Source: Candidatus Binatia bacterium | Lineage (GTDB): Bacteria > Desulfobacterota > Binatia > HRBIN30 > BPIQ01 | Direction of reading: 5' to 3' | Length of the DNA stretch: 64,000 nt | Assembly: GCA_026004195.1 (NCBI GenBank) | Contig: BPIQ01000002.1 | Coordinates: forward strand, 1 to 64,000 | Shown here: positions 1 through 10,628 of the stretch, one piece after another | Layout of the letters: each line of letters begins with the position of its first letter | Position numbering within the stretch: the stretch's first letter is position 1 | Made by a program: the position numbers and the translations under genes | Notes under the pieces: generated by a model | Seen by the model: only the letters and a program-made list of their open reading frames with translations | Told to the model about the DNA's origin: nothing | Database searches by the model: none

Positions 1-393
1 GAGTACTTCCCGAACCTCGCGCAGGAATGGCTCCGGGTCGGCGAGGTGCTCGAGCACCTGGAAGTTGCAGACCACCTCGAACTTCTCGCCGAGGTCCCGG
101 AGTCGGGTGAGATCGCAGACGCGGTACTCGAGGTTCGCCCGCGAATAGCGCCGGCGGGCGGCCTCGATCGCTTCCCCGGAGCGGTCGACGCCGAGGGCGT
201 GGCGCGCCGTGCGCGCGAGAAGCTCCGTGCCGTAGCCGTCGCCGCAGCCGGCATCGAGAACGCTCTTCCCGCGCACGAGCTCCTGGGCATAGCGGTAGGC
301 CACCAGGTGGCGGGCCATGTCCGCCACGAAAAGCGGGTCGCCCGCCACGAGCCTCTCGCCCGTGAAAATGCCGCCGCCGCTTTCGTCAGCCAC
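1..393 (-). CDS. Class I SAM-dependent methyltransferase (3' end beyond window)
   Basis: The visible part encodes the first 131 residues of a Rossmann-fold methyltransferase. Residues about 46-55 read LDAGCGDGYG, the glycine-rich SAM-binding motif I, followed by an acidic residue at the end of the next strand (GVDRS) and a motif IV-like NFQVLEHL. The start is GTG at 393, which overlaps the stop of the upstream membrane glycosyltransferase by 8 bases, so the two are probably translated together. The position at the end of a glycan cluster suggests methylation of a sugar or lipid-linked intermediate, but the substrate cannot be read from the sequence. The C-terminus lies outside the window. Confidence 0.8.
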   Translation of the reverse strand, partial: MADESGGGIFTGERLVAGDPLFVADMARHLVAYRYAQELVRGKSVLDAGCGDGYGTELLARTARHALGVDRSGEAIEAARRRYSRANLEYRVCDLTRLRDLGEKFEVVCNFQVLEHLADPEPFLREVREVL

Positions 394-3300
394 TGCCGTT
401 CTCTCCCGGCGTGCCGGAAACTCCGACACGCCGCACCCGAGGCGCCCCCGGACCGCTCGCATCCTCTGCCGGACTGCCGGACCACCTTGCCGCAAGCGCC
501 TTGCTTGCCCCCTCGACGGCGCGCCGCGCGAAGGCCCGGACACGATCGTCGGGATCTTCGAGAAACGGCCGGACGCTTTCCGGAAAGCCGAGCTGCCCGA
601 GTCCCCAGACCGAGGCCATCCGAACTTCGGGGAAGGGGTCGAACGCCGCGTTCTCGAAGGCTTCGCGGAAGGCGGGGTCGCGGGTCGCCACAGCGATCCA
701 GAAGGCGAGCGAGCGAACCTGGGTGTCGGGATCCGCCATGCGGCGCTCGACCACCGGGCGGACCTCCTCGGGAGCACGAGAGTAGAGGTCGAGGAGAAGC
801 TCGGGGACGAGAAACCTGTCCTCGGCGAGAAGGCGCCCGAGCGGCCCCGCAATCTCGCCCCCGATCCCGTGCCGGGCGAGGCTCCGGGCGGCCTCCACCC
901 GCAGGGGCGAGAACATTCCCGAGTTCCCCAGAAGGCCCACGAGCGGCACGACGAGAAACTCCTCCTGCCGGTAGCCGGCGAGAAAGACGGCAAGCCACCG
1001 GACGGCGTAGTTCTCCCAGGGGTTTTCCATCCACACCGCAAGCCGTTCGGGCTGCATGCGCTCGGCGATCGCTTCGACCTCGTCCTGCGAGTCGGGAACG
1101 TACCAGTACTCTTCCATCCCGGTCCGCGAAAGGATGCCGAAGAAAATTCCCGCGACCGCCATCCGCTCGAGGGCATCGTTCGAACGGAACGAGTCGACGA
1201 GCGGGAACAGGGCCGTCACGTCACCCACCTCGACGACGACGCGCACGAAGAGCTCGCGGACCCGGGGCTCGAGCGGAAGCGCCGCGAGTGCCCGGGCGAG
1301 AACTTCCGCTCCCCCGCGGCTCCGGCTCTTCCGCACCATGCGGGCGAAAAGCCGCTGCGCTTCCGCGTCGAGGCCGCCGAGCACCTCGAGCGGTTCTTCG
1401 CCCGCGGCGATGCGCCCGAGGGCGTAGTCGAGCCTGCGCCGCGTGGCACCGCGGAGACGCCGGAGCTCGCGGCGCCAGGAGGCCGTGTCGGCAAGAAGAG
1501 TCTCGGGCGCCTGGACGACCGGGAGGTCTTCCGAGGAGCCCCGAGGCCGCAGGATGTCGAAGGTCCCGATGCGCCGCTCGAGCTCGTAGCGCTCGCGGAC
1601 GTAACGCCGCAACTGGAAGTAGTAGAGCGGAGCCCCGAGAAAGTACATCGGGTGGTCGTGCAGCGCGACGACGTAGCGCGGCGGCCGCGTCTCGAGATCG
1701 TCGATCACCTCGGCTTCCACGTCGTGGCCCGGCCAGCCGGGAAAGAAATAGCCGTGACGGGTCGGGTTCTGGCGGCCGGAAAGGAAGAGCAGCAGGTCGA
1801 GGGCCGGGAACGTGAAAACGTAGTCTTCGGGACCGGAGCGTTCCCGCAGGTAGCCGACCGTGCGCGAGAGGTCGCGAAAGAGCCGGCCCGCCGCGGGCTC
1901 GACGACGAGGGAAGCCCGCTCGCTCCCGAGCCGGACCACCGCTTCGCCGTCCCGCCCGAGATAGGCTCTCGCGAGGTATTCGATCCGGCCCAGGGCGGGG
2001 GCCACCCAGACGAAGACCAGGACGTAGAGCGGGGCGGCCACGAGCACCCGCACGAGCCGGCGCCCTCCCGGAGAGCCTGCGAGCGCATCCCCCCAGAGCG
2101 TCGCGAGCCGAAAGAGAAGCCAGGCCGCGACGACGAAAAGCCCCGGAGCCGCGGGCACGAGGTGCATGAAGTCCGTCCGCGGGTAGAGCCGCATGTGCAT
2201 GAGAAGGCCGGAGAGAAGCGCGACGAGAAGCTTTCCCTGCGAGGTGGCTTCCTCCTCCGCCCGCGGGCCGAGTTCGCGGAAGAGATAGGCGAGAAGGCCC
2301 GCCCAGGCGACGAGCAGAACGAGCCCGAAGGCGAGATGCCGCATGCGCATGACCACGGAAGCCTGAAAGCCTTCGACCATGGGAGGCGGCGAAAAAAACC
2401 AGACGGCAGCGCCCCCGGCTGCGGCAACGACGAGTGCGGCGGGCGCGAGCCACCGGGGCGGGGGAAAACGCCGCGCGAGAAAGCCCGCCGCGACGATAAG
2501 CGCGGCCCCCGCGAAAAGGGCCAACTCCCAGCGGCCGAGCGGCGGGTAGGCGAGGTAGTAGAAGCTCTCGAAGTTCGTGCCGACGAAAAAGATCGCGCGC
2601 AGAAAGGGAGCCGTGCCGAGCTCTCGCCAGAAGTAGAAAAGCCACGGGGCCGCAACGAGCGAGAACCCGAGGAGAAGCCAGAGCCCCTGCTTCCAGAGAC
2701 GCGAGCGGCGGAACGTCCCTCGTGCGGGCGGGCGGGCGCGCCACGTGGAAGAGGACGAGGACGGCGAGCGGCAGGACGAAAAGTGCGAAGTTCCGAAAGC
2801 CCCGGTCGGGGCCGCGCAGGAAAAAGATGGCAAGCGCGAGCACGAGAAGGAGGGGCCCCCAGAACCGCAGTAACCGCTCGCCGCGGGAAAGAAGCCGCTT
2901 CCAGGCCGGCGAGCCCGGGTCGGGGAGTGCGGGCTTTTGCAGCAGCGCGAGCACGAGCAGGAGCACCGAGAGGTCGAGAAGACCCGTGTTGGGCTTGAAG
3001 GAAAAAGCGAGGCCGCAAAAAAGCCCGGCCCAAAACCAGGCTCCGTTCCTTCCCCGCACCCACCACCGGAGGACGCACGCCACCGAGGCGAGCCAGAAGG
3101 CCGTCGAGTACCAGATCGGGTAGGGAATGTTGAAGGAGGCGAACTGCCCGTCGTAGAAGGGAACGAAGGCGACGTAGAGGAGCGAAGCCAGCGCCCCGAA
3201 AAGCGGCGGCACGCCGAGCGAGCGAGCGAGAAGGTAGAGGAGGAAGACGGCTCCGGTGTTCACGGCGGCGAGCGCGAGCCGGAGCACGAGCACGTCGACG

Positions 3301-3557
3301 CCGAAGAGCCGGAAAAGCGCCGCGTTCCAGAGAAAGACGCCCGGCGTGTACCCCGCGTGGAAGTCCACGTAGAGCCGCTCGCCCGCGTAGGTGCGGTAGA
3401 TCTGGTAGAGGATCGTCCCCTCGTCGTCGAGGTTGAGGCCGTAGGGCGCGAGCGCGAGAAAATAGCCGAGCGTGCCGAGGAGAAGCACGGCCCCGACGCT
3501 GCGGTCCCGCAAAAGAGGGCGCCTCGGCGGGCCTTGCGTGCCGCGCGGCGAGCTCAC
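386..3557 (-). CDS. GT-C-like membrane glycosyltransferase with C-terminal HEAT repeats (paralog A, frameshifted)
   Basis: Large polytopic membrane protein. After the first hydrophobic helix comes an acidic loop (NLDDEG) and then GYTPGVFLWN, the layout of GT-C enzymes that use polyprenyl-phosphate sugars. About ten more hydrophobic segments follow, and then roughly 300 residues of helical HEAT-like repeats to the C-terminus. GTG at 3557 is preferred: GGAGG sits just upstream and it overlaps the previous stop as GTGA; an ATG at 3578 is possible. The coding frame changes once, within the repeated GGGC units at about 2724-2740: 5' of this the frame reads FALFVLPLAVLVLFH, 3' of it WKQGLWLLLGFSLV. 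Removing one base restores a single protein of about 1,056 residues that aligns along its length with the neighbouring paralog. Sugar and acceptor are unknown. Confidence 0.75.
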
Positions 3558-6526
3558 GCCCCCTCCGGCCCGAGCCATCCCAGGCCGAGGCGTGCGAACT
3601 TCCTGACGACCTCCTCGGAATCCCCGGAAGCCAGCTCCTCGAGACGCCCCCGGAGCTCGCGCACACGCGCGAAACCGGCCGACCAGGCACAGGCGCAGCG
3701 GACCCGCGGGTCGGGGACTTTCGTTCCGGCCTCGAAGGCGGGGGCGAAGGCCGCGTCCGAGAGAGCGGCCATGACGAAGCAGAGGGTCTCCTTTCTCCGG
3801 ACGTTTCCGGCGGTGAAGCTCCTGGTCAACTTCTCTCTCGCTTCTTCGGGCTTTGCGCGCGCCCAGCGCAGGACGAGCGGCGGCACGAACATTTCGTCGC
3901 GCTCGAGGCTCTCCAGAAGACGTTCCACAACTCCGTCCGTAACGCCAAGCCGAAAAAGCGCGTCGGCGGCCATGGCCTGCACGACGACGTCGTTCGTCTC
4001 GAGAAGACGGCGGAGGTGTGGCTCGGCTTCCCGGACTCCCAACTGCCCCCCGAGCCAGGCCGCCACGAGCGAAAGCCTCGGGTCGAGATGGCCGAGCCAC
4101 TCCTCGGCCGCCTCCCGAGCCCGCTCGTCGCTCCGCATGGCCGCGAGCGCCTCTCCCCTCTCCCTCCAGGAAAACGTGTCGATGAAACTTCGGAGCACGA
4201 TGTTGAGGAGCGCACTCCGCAGCTCCTCTCGCACGCGACCTCGCACGACGTTCTCGGCTGCGGCGAGCCCGCCGACGCTCCGGGCGTCGCCGAGCTCCCC
4301 GGCGGCCCGCACGGCCAGAAGGCGTGCCCTCCGGGCGAGCGTCCCTTTCGCGAGGGCCTCGACCAGAGGCAGAACGCCGCGGGGGTCGCGGCTCTGCCGC
4401 AGGAGTGTCACGGCCTCTTCCTGAAGCGCCGGATCTTTTTCGGTCCAGCACGGAGCGAGAAGGCGGCCGTCTTCCGGGAGGATCCGGCGGGCGAGCCGCA
4501 CCGCCTCGGCGCAGCTTCGCTCGGTCTCGACTTCGACCGCCGGGGCCGGCCCGCGCAGGAGCTCGGTTCTCGGCTCGCGTCCTTTTCGCAGGAAGAGGTC
4601 GTAGCTACCGACGCTCCGGAAAAACCGGTACTCGCGCTCGACGTAGGTGCGCAGGAGGAAGTAGTAGAGCGGGGCGTGCCCCATGTAGAGCTGCTGGTCG
4701 TGGTTGAGGGCCACGAGCGGCGTCCCGGCGGCCTCGAGCGAGCTTACGATCTCGGCCTCGAGGATGTGGTCGGGCCAGCCCGGATGGAAGGAACCGTAGC
4801 GGCCGGGGACGTGGCGTCCGGAGAGGAAGTTCACGAGGTGGAGGTTCGGAAAGCCGAGAAGCGTCTCGCCTTCGTCCGACTCCGACTCGACGAGCCGTAC
4901 GAGCCCGGCCAGGTTTTCGAGCCGTCGTTTTCGGCCCGCCTCGAGAAGGACGGACGCCCGCCGGAGCCCGAGCGCCGCGAGCTCCTCGGGCCGTGCGGTA
5001 CGGAAGCGCAGGGCCGTCGAGACCCCGGGCCAGGCGAAAAAAGCGACGACCGCAGCCAGGGGGAGCGCGGCCAGAGAAAGCGCCCAGCGGCGGGGACCGA
5101 ACCACCGGTAGGCGAGGCGCGAAGCAAAAAGAGTCCCGAGAAGGACGGTGACGGGAGCGGAAAGCACCCAGTGGAAAAAGTCGCTGCGAGGCCAGATGGA
5201 CAGGTAGAAGACCGGGGCTCCGACGGCGAGGCTCGCCGAGGCGAGCCAGCGAAGCTCCCTCTCGCGCTCGGGTGAACGCGCCTCGCCGCTCTCGGCCGAA
5301 AGCCTCGCTCCCCGCTGCCGCAACGTGCGCGCACACCAGAGGACACCGGCCCAGTGGACCAGGAGCGCGGCGCCGAAGGCGAGGTACTCGAGGCGCTTGG
5401 TGACGGCGCGGTGGAGGCCTTCGGGCATGGGCGCCCGGGCGAGAAAAACGCCTCCGGCCGTCGCGGCCAGCACGAGACCGACGAGGAGGAGGAACACTCG
5501 ATCGCGCGGAAACTCGCGAACGTACCGGCCGAGAAAGACCGCTCCGGCAGCCACGAGGGCCATTCCCACGTCCCAGACGCCGAGCTCGCGGATGGGCAGA
5601 TAGAAGAAAAGCGCGTGACCCGAGCCCACGAAGAGCACGTCGCGCAAAAATCCCGACGGGCCGAGCATGCGAAAGACCGGAACGGCCCACGCGAGCGTGA
5701 CGAGAAAAAACCCCGCCCCGAGAGCGAGAGCGCCACGGACAAACGGGGGATCGAGCCGCGAGAGGGGGCGGGCCCGAAAGACGGCGCGCAGGAGGGCAAG
5801 CGCGAAGACGGGCCAGAGAAGAAGCCGCGCGTCGCGGTTCGTAAGCCGGAATCCGAAGACGGCGGCAATGCCGGCGACCGAGCCGAAAAGAAGAAGCCAC
5901 CATGCGGCGCGAGCAAGGAGCCTTCCCCGGCACGGGGCGGCGTAAAGGAGAGCGAGCGCGTAGGCCGCGAGAGAAAAGGCGCCGGTGTTGGGCTTGAGCG
6001 CCGTGCCGAGGCCGGCAAAAAGGCCGCCGAGGAGCGCCCACCCGGCGCGCCCCGTGCCAAAAAAGCGCAGCATGGCGAGAAGCCCGGCTGCGAACGTGAA
6101 GACGGTGTACCAGGCGGGGTACGGCACGTTGAAGGCCGCGAACTCGCCGCGGTAGACGGGCATGAGCGCCACGTAGGCAAGCGGCCCGAGGAAAACGAAG
6201 GGCCCGGGCAGGACGTGACGGCCGAGGCGAGCAAGAGAGAAAACCGCCGCCGAGTGGACGAACGCGAGCGCCCAGCGCAGCACGACCAGGTCCACGCCGA
6301 AAAGACGAAAAAGCGCGGCGTGCGCCGCGAAAAACCCGGGCGTGTAGCCCGTCCCGAAGTCGCGGTACGGCACCTGCCCCGTGAAAGCGCGGTAGACGAG
6401 ATAGACGACGTCCCCGTCCTCCCCGAGGTGGAACCCGTAGGGAACGAGGCTCCCGAGGTAGACAAAGACGAGAAGGGCGAGAGAGAAATCCGCCCAGAAA
6501 GCCCGGTCAACGGCCGGCGCCTTCAC
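3554..6526 (-). CDS. GT-C-like membrane glycosyltransferase with C-terminal HEAT repeats (paralog B)
   Basis: Intact 990-residue paralog of the downstream gene. The N-terminal half has a TM helix, an acidic LGEDGD loop, a tyrosine-rich stretch and GYTPGFFAAHAALFRLFG, then about ten further hydrophobic segments, as in GT39/PMT-like enzymes. The last third is soluble and made of helical HEAT-type repeats (for example RRASVLLEAGR, SLVAAWLGGQLG, ADALFRLGV). GTG at 6526 was chosen because the hydrophobic domain begins soon after it and it overlaps the upstream glycosyltransferase by 20 bases, consistent with translational coupling. The fusion suggests a membrane sugar transferase with its own scaffolding arm, which is inference. 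No exact family name is certain. Confidence 0.78.
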   Translation of the reverse strand: MKAPAVDRAFWADFSLALLVFVYLGSLVPYGFHLGEDGDVVYLVYRAFTGQVPYRDFGTGYTPGFFAAHAALFRLFGVDLVVLRWALAFVHSAAVFSLARLGRHVLPGPFVFLGPLAYVALMPVYRGEFAAFNVPYPAWYTVFTFAAGLLAMLRFFGTGRAGWALLGGLFAGLGTALKPNTGAFSLAAYALALLYAAPCRGRLLARAAWWLLLFGSVAGIAAVFGFRLTNRDARLLLWPVFALALLRAVFRARPLSRLDPPFVRGALALGAGFFLVTLAWAVPVFRMLGPSGFLRDVLFVGSGHALFFYLPIRELGVWDVGMALVAAGAVFLGRYVREFPRDRVFLLLVGLVLAATAGGVFLARAPMPEGLHRAVTKRLEYLAFGAALLVHWAGVLWCARTLRQRGARLSAESGEARSPERERELRWLASASLAVGAPVFYLSIWPRSDFFHWVLSAPVTVLLGTLFASRLAYRWFGPRRWALSLAALPLAAVVAFFAWPGVSTALRFRTARPEELAALGLRRASVLLEAGRKRRLENLAGLVRLVESESDEGETLLGFPNLHLVNFLSGRHVPGRYGSFHPGWPDHILEAEIVSSLEAAGTPLVALNHDQQLYMGHAPLYYFLLRTYVEREYRFFRSVGSYDLFLRKGREPRTELLRGPAPAVEVETERSCAEAVRLARRILPEDGRLLAPCWTEKDPALQEEAVTLLRQSRDPRGVLPLVEALAKGTLARRARLLAVRAAGELGDARSVGGLAAAENVVRGRVREELRSALLNIVLRSFIDTFSWRERGEALAAMRSDERAREAAEEWLGHLDPRLSLVAAWLGGQLGVREAEPHLRRLLETNDVVVQAMAADALFRLGVTDGVVERLLESLERDEMFVPPLVLRWARAKPEEAREKLTRSFTAGNVRRKETLCFVMAALSDAAFAPAFEAGTKVPDPRVRCACAWSAGFARVRELRGRLEELASGDSEEVVRKFARLGLGWLGPEGA

Positions 6527-7694
6527 GCCTCGCCTCGCCCCGCCCCGGAACCGGCTCGCCCCCGAACCAGGAAAAACGCGGGAGCTCCGGGTCTCCCCGT
6601 GCCACGGACTCGATGCACTCGGCCGTGGCCTCCGCCACCGCATCCCAGGAAAAAGTCTCGGCCCAGAGGCGGGCATTCCTTCCGAGCCGCCTCCGCTCCG
6701 CCTCGTCGCGCAAAAGCCCGACCAGTGCCACCGCTACCCCTTCCACGTCGCCGTGCCTCACGAGAACTCCCGTTTGCCCGTTTACCACGGAATCCCGCAA
6801 ACCGGGAACGTCGCTCGCCACCGTCGGGATGCCGCAGGCCGCCGCCTCGAGCACCGTGAGACCCCAGCCCTCTTTCTCGGACGTGTTCACGGCCACGTGT
6901 GCCTCGGCCATCCGGCGGAGCTTTTCCTCCTCGGAGACGGGACCGGTGAGCGTGACGGCTCCCCGGAGGCCCAGTCGCTCGACCTCCCGGCGCGCGGCTT
7001 CGAGTCCCGTGCCGCCGCCCACGACGACGAGCCGGCTTTCGGGCAGGGCTTCGCGGACCCGGCGGAAGGCGCGGAGTGCCAGGTCGAGCCGCTTGTAGGG
7101 TTCCACGCGCCCGAGGACGAGGACCGTCGGCGGAGGCGGAGGAGGCTCGGCAGGCGGCCGGTAGTGGGAGCAGTCGACGCCGTTGGGAACGACGACGATG
7201 CGCTCGGCGGGGATGCCGCGCCGTACCAGGTCTTCGCGTGTGCTGGGGGACACTGCCAGGAAGGTCGAGTTCCGGTAGAAGACCGGAATGAGCCATTCCG
7301 ATGCGACGACCACGGCTGCGACGGGAGCCGGCACCTGCTGGAAGGCGGTCGTGCCGAAGAGGTGGTGCGTGACGGCGAGCATGGGGCGCCGGGCGAGAAG
7401 GGGCGTGAGGAACGGGAGCTTGCACAGGTGCTCGATGATCACGGTTTCGGGACCGAGGAAGCGGCGCATCCGGAAGGGGAACCGGAGGTAGTACGTGAAG
7501 CGGTTTCCGAAGCGCACGACGCGCACGCCGCGGATTTCCGTCTCGGCGGCCGCGCCCGGAAAGCGCGTGCAGAGGAGCGTCGCACGGTAGCCGAGGCGCA
7601 CGAGGCGGCTCGTCACCTCGAAGAGGTTCACCTCGGCTCCACCCGCGTTCGGGTGCTCGAGGTCGCGCTCGTTCAGCAGGAGAAGGTCGCGCAT
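6507..7694 (-). CDS. Glycosyltransferase family 4 (GT-B fold)
   Basis: A 395-residue retaining GT4 enzyme that transfers a sugar from a nucleotide donor, probably to a lipid-linked glycan at the cytoplasmic face. It begins MRDLLLLNERD with the GGAEVNLFE acceptor-site glycine loop. The C-terminal Rossmann half has VLVLGRVEPYKRLDLAL, VVVGGGTG and the E-x7-E region EKEGWGLTVLEAAACG. ATG at 7694 is 14 bases after the preceding stop. The gene overlaps the next one by 20 bases and belongs to the glycan operon downstream of gmd. Mannosylation is plausible because GDP-mannose enzymes lie beside it, but donor specificity is not shown. Confidence 0.88.
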   Translation of the reverse strand: MRDLLLLNERDLEHPNAGGAEVNLFEVTSRLVRLGYRATLLCTRFPGAAAETEIRGVRVVRFGNRFTYYLRFPFRMRRFLGPETVIIEHLCKLPFLTPLLARRPMLAVTHHLFGTTAFQQVPAPVAAVVVASEWLIPVFYRNSTFLAVSPSTREDLVRRGIPAERIVVVPNGVDCSHYRPPAEPPPPPPTVLVLGRVEPYKRLDLALRAFRRVREALPESRLVVVGGGTGLEAARREVERLGLRGAVTLTGPVSEEEKLRRMAEAHVAVNTSEKEGWGLTVLEAAACGIPTVASDVPGLRDSVVNGQTGVLVRHGDVEGVAVALVGLLRDEAERRRLGRNARLWAETFSWDAVAEATAECIESVARGDPELPRFSWFGGEPVPGRGEARREGAGR

Positions 7695-7708
7695 CCCCGC
7701 GGGCTCGG

Positions 7709-8437
7709 CTAGAGGCGTCCCAGGGCGGCCTGCAAGCGGAGCCACCACACGATCCAGAGCGCCTCGAGCGCGATCCTCTTGTTCATCTTGGAATCGCCCA
7801 GCGTTCGGTCGGCGAAGATGATGGGGATCTCGCGGATCCGGTAGCCGCGCTTCCAGGCGCGGTAGGTCGTCTCGATCTGGAACGCGTAGCCGTTCGAGCG
7901 CACCCGCTCGAGCCCGATCCCCTCGAGCGCCTCGCGCCGCCAGCACTTGAAGCCCCCGGTGACGTCGTGCGTCGGAAGCCCCGTCACCTTGCGCGCGTAC
8001 CAGTTGCCGAAATAGCTCAGGAGAAGCCGTTCGATGGGCCAGTTGATGACCGTGATGCCCTTGAGGTAGCGGGAGCCGAGGACCATGTCGCAGTCCTCGA
8101 TGCAGCCGAGAAACTCGCTCACGACGTGCACGGGGTGGGAGAAGTCGGCGTCCATCTGCACGACGTAGCGCGCTCCCTGCTCGAGCGCCCGGGCGAAGCC
8201 GGCCTTGTACGCGGGACCGATCCCCTCGGGCCGCCCTCGCCTGAGCACGTCGACGCGGGAATCCTGGCGTGCGAAACGCTCGGCGACCTCGGCCGTGCCG
8301 TCGGGCGAGTTGTCGTCGACGACGAGGACGGAGACGCGCTCGTCCTGGGCGAGAAGCGCCGGGACGAGCTTTTCCACGTTTTCCCGCTCGTTGTACGTCG
8401 GGACGACGACGACGCAGGGTGTCGAGAGGCGATTCAC
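7709..8437 (-). CDS. Dolichyl/polyprenyl-phosphate mannose synthase-like GT2
   Basis: A 242-residue family 2 glycosyltransferase that would load a sugar from GDP-mannose (or a similar donor) onto polyprenyl phosphate at the inner membrane. It shows the GT-A signature VVVPTYNERENVEKLV, the DDNSPDGT donor loop, DADFSHP with the catalytic DxD-type acidic residues, and FADRTLGDSKM near the end, all typical of DPM1-type enzymes. It lacks a large C-terminal membrane domain, so it is the short catalytic form. The start is GTG at 8437. A lipid-linked sugar made here is the expected donor for the two GT-C proteins downstream. Confidence 0.9.
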   Translation of the reverse strand: MNRLSTPCVVVVPTYNERENVEKLVPALLAQDERVSVLVVDDNSPDGTAEVAERFARQDSRVDVLRRGRPEGIGPAYKAGFARALEQGARYVVQMDADFSHPVHVVSEFLGCIEDCDMVLGSRYLKGITVINWPIERLLLSYFGNWYARKVTGLPTHDVTGGFKCWRREALEGIGLERVRSNGYAFQIETTYRAWKRGYRIREIPIIFADRTLGDSKMNKRIALEALWIVWWLRLQAALGRL

Positions 8438-8542
8438 GCGAAGGACTCGGCTTCTCGGCAGGTCGCAGGCGATGGGAGGGGTGCGCGCGGCGCGCGGCAG
8501 AACATCGTAGTCCCTACCGCTAGCGCGGCTCGGGGGAATTTT

Positions 8543-9670
<1,128 letters not shown>

Positions 9671-9762
9671 TTACATACCACCGTCCGGCGGCTCGGCCAA
9701 ACCCCGGAGAATGCGCCGGCGAGCCGAACCGGGAGCGACGTGGGCGTCACGGCCACCCGGAG

Positions 9763-10177
9763 GGACGCGCTCCGTCGCGTCCGGGAGGGGCGGGGGACGG
9801 ATCGACGTTCACGGCAAGCGCGAACACGGACCCTAGAGAGCGGGCCCCTCCGACGATCACGGCCACCCCGGAGGGACGCGCTCCGTCGCGTCCGCAATGA
9901 ACGACGTCGGTGTATCCGACCATGGCCACGACAGAGCGTGGCCCTCCGATTGTCCCGGGGGAGATACGAACGTTCCGCCGCGCCAACGACGGACGCGTCA
10001 ATGGGCGAATCACGCCCGAGAGACGCGCCCGCGCGCGAGAGCGTGGTGTTCCGAATGCCACGACAGAGGTGGCCCTCCGATATGTCCCGGGGGGATACGA
10101 ACGTGTCCGCCGCGTTTCCAACGACGCGACGCGTCCAATGGGCGAACACGCCCGGAGGGACGCGCTCCGTCGCGTCC
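9763..10177 (+). repeat. REP-like palindrome cluster 1
   Basis: The 9662-10237 gap has no credible gene. It holds perfect copies of the 20-base type A hairpin at 9763-9782, 9874-9893 and 10158-10177, a type C hairpin at 9828-9847 (one changed stem base) and a type B hairpin at 9924-9943, with a shortened type B at 10057-10073. All read with their CGGAG/GGAG head on the 5' side of the plus strand, opposite to the other clusters. The stretches 9933-10020 and 10066-10160 are diverged copies of each other. Confidence 0.85.
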
Positions 10178-10237
10178 AGGGGGATGGGGATCGACGCGGC
10201 CGCCCCGTCCCGGGGGGGTGGGAGCGGTCGCTTCCTG

Positions 10238-10606
10238 TCAAGGCAAGACGGACGTCAGCGGGCGACTGCAGTAGTCTTCCTGCATGGAGTCGACGAGCGC
10301 ATCCATCCAGGCCGAGGGCAGGCGCCGGTAGTGAAAAGGCGAGACGAGAAGACCCGCGGGGAGGACCACGACGCTCGCCGCGAGCATCTTGAGGCCGTGT
10401 CCGAGGCGGCAAGCCGCAAGCCGCACGGGCCTTCCCCGCACGGCTCCCCAGAGAATCGCGGGCGGCGAGGCCACGGTGAAGACCGCCCCCACCACGAGCG
10501 TCGCGGGCCCGCGCTCGGCGAGCCGGCGCGACCAGTCCTGCGCCCAGGACGTCGCCGCCACGACGAGCGAAGCGAGCAGGATCCCGAGCACCACCCGGCG
10601 CCGCAC
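10238..10606 (-). CDS. Small hypothetical membrane protein
   Basis: A product of about 122 residues, not recognised. It begins with a basic stretch and a hydrophobic helix (VLGILLASLVVAA) ending near a Trp-Ala-Gln signal-like site, followed by two more hydrophobic segments (ATLVVGAVFTVASPPAILWG and MLAASVVVLPAGLLV). GTG at 10606 was chosen because a run of six G lies 8 bases upstream; GTG at 10612 is also possible. It follows the Fe-S aldo/keto reductase gene by about 20 bases and may be co-transcribed with it. The REP cluster begins just beyond its stop. Confidence 0.6.
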   Translation of the reverse strand: MRRRVVLGILLASLVVAATSWAQDWSRRLAERGPATLVVGAVFTVASPPAILWGAVRGRPVRLAACRLGHGLKMLAASVVVLPAGLLVSPFHYRRLPSAWMDALVDSMQEDYCSRPLTSVLP

Positions 10607-10628
10607 CGCCACGACCCCCCGCAGCCGC

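Noticed and set aside
317-2998. Very long open frames opposite or beside the real genes, here and throughout the window
   Set aside because: High-GC coding sequence leaves shadow frames open. These translations are Arg/Pro/Ala-rich, lack motifs, and run antisense to recognisable proteins.
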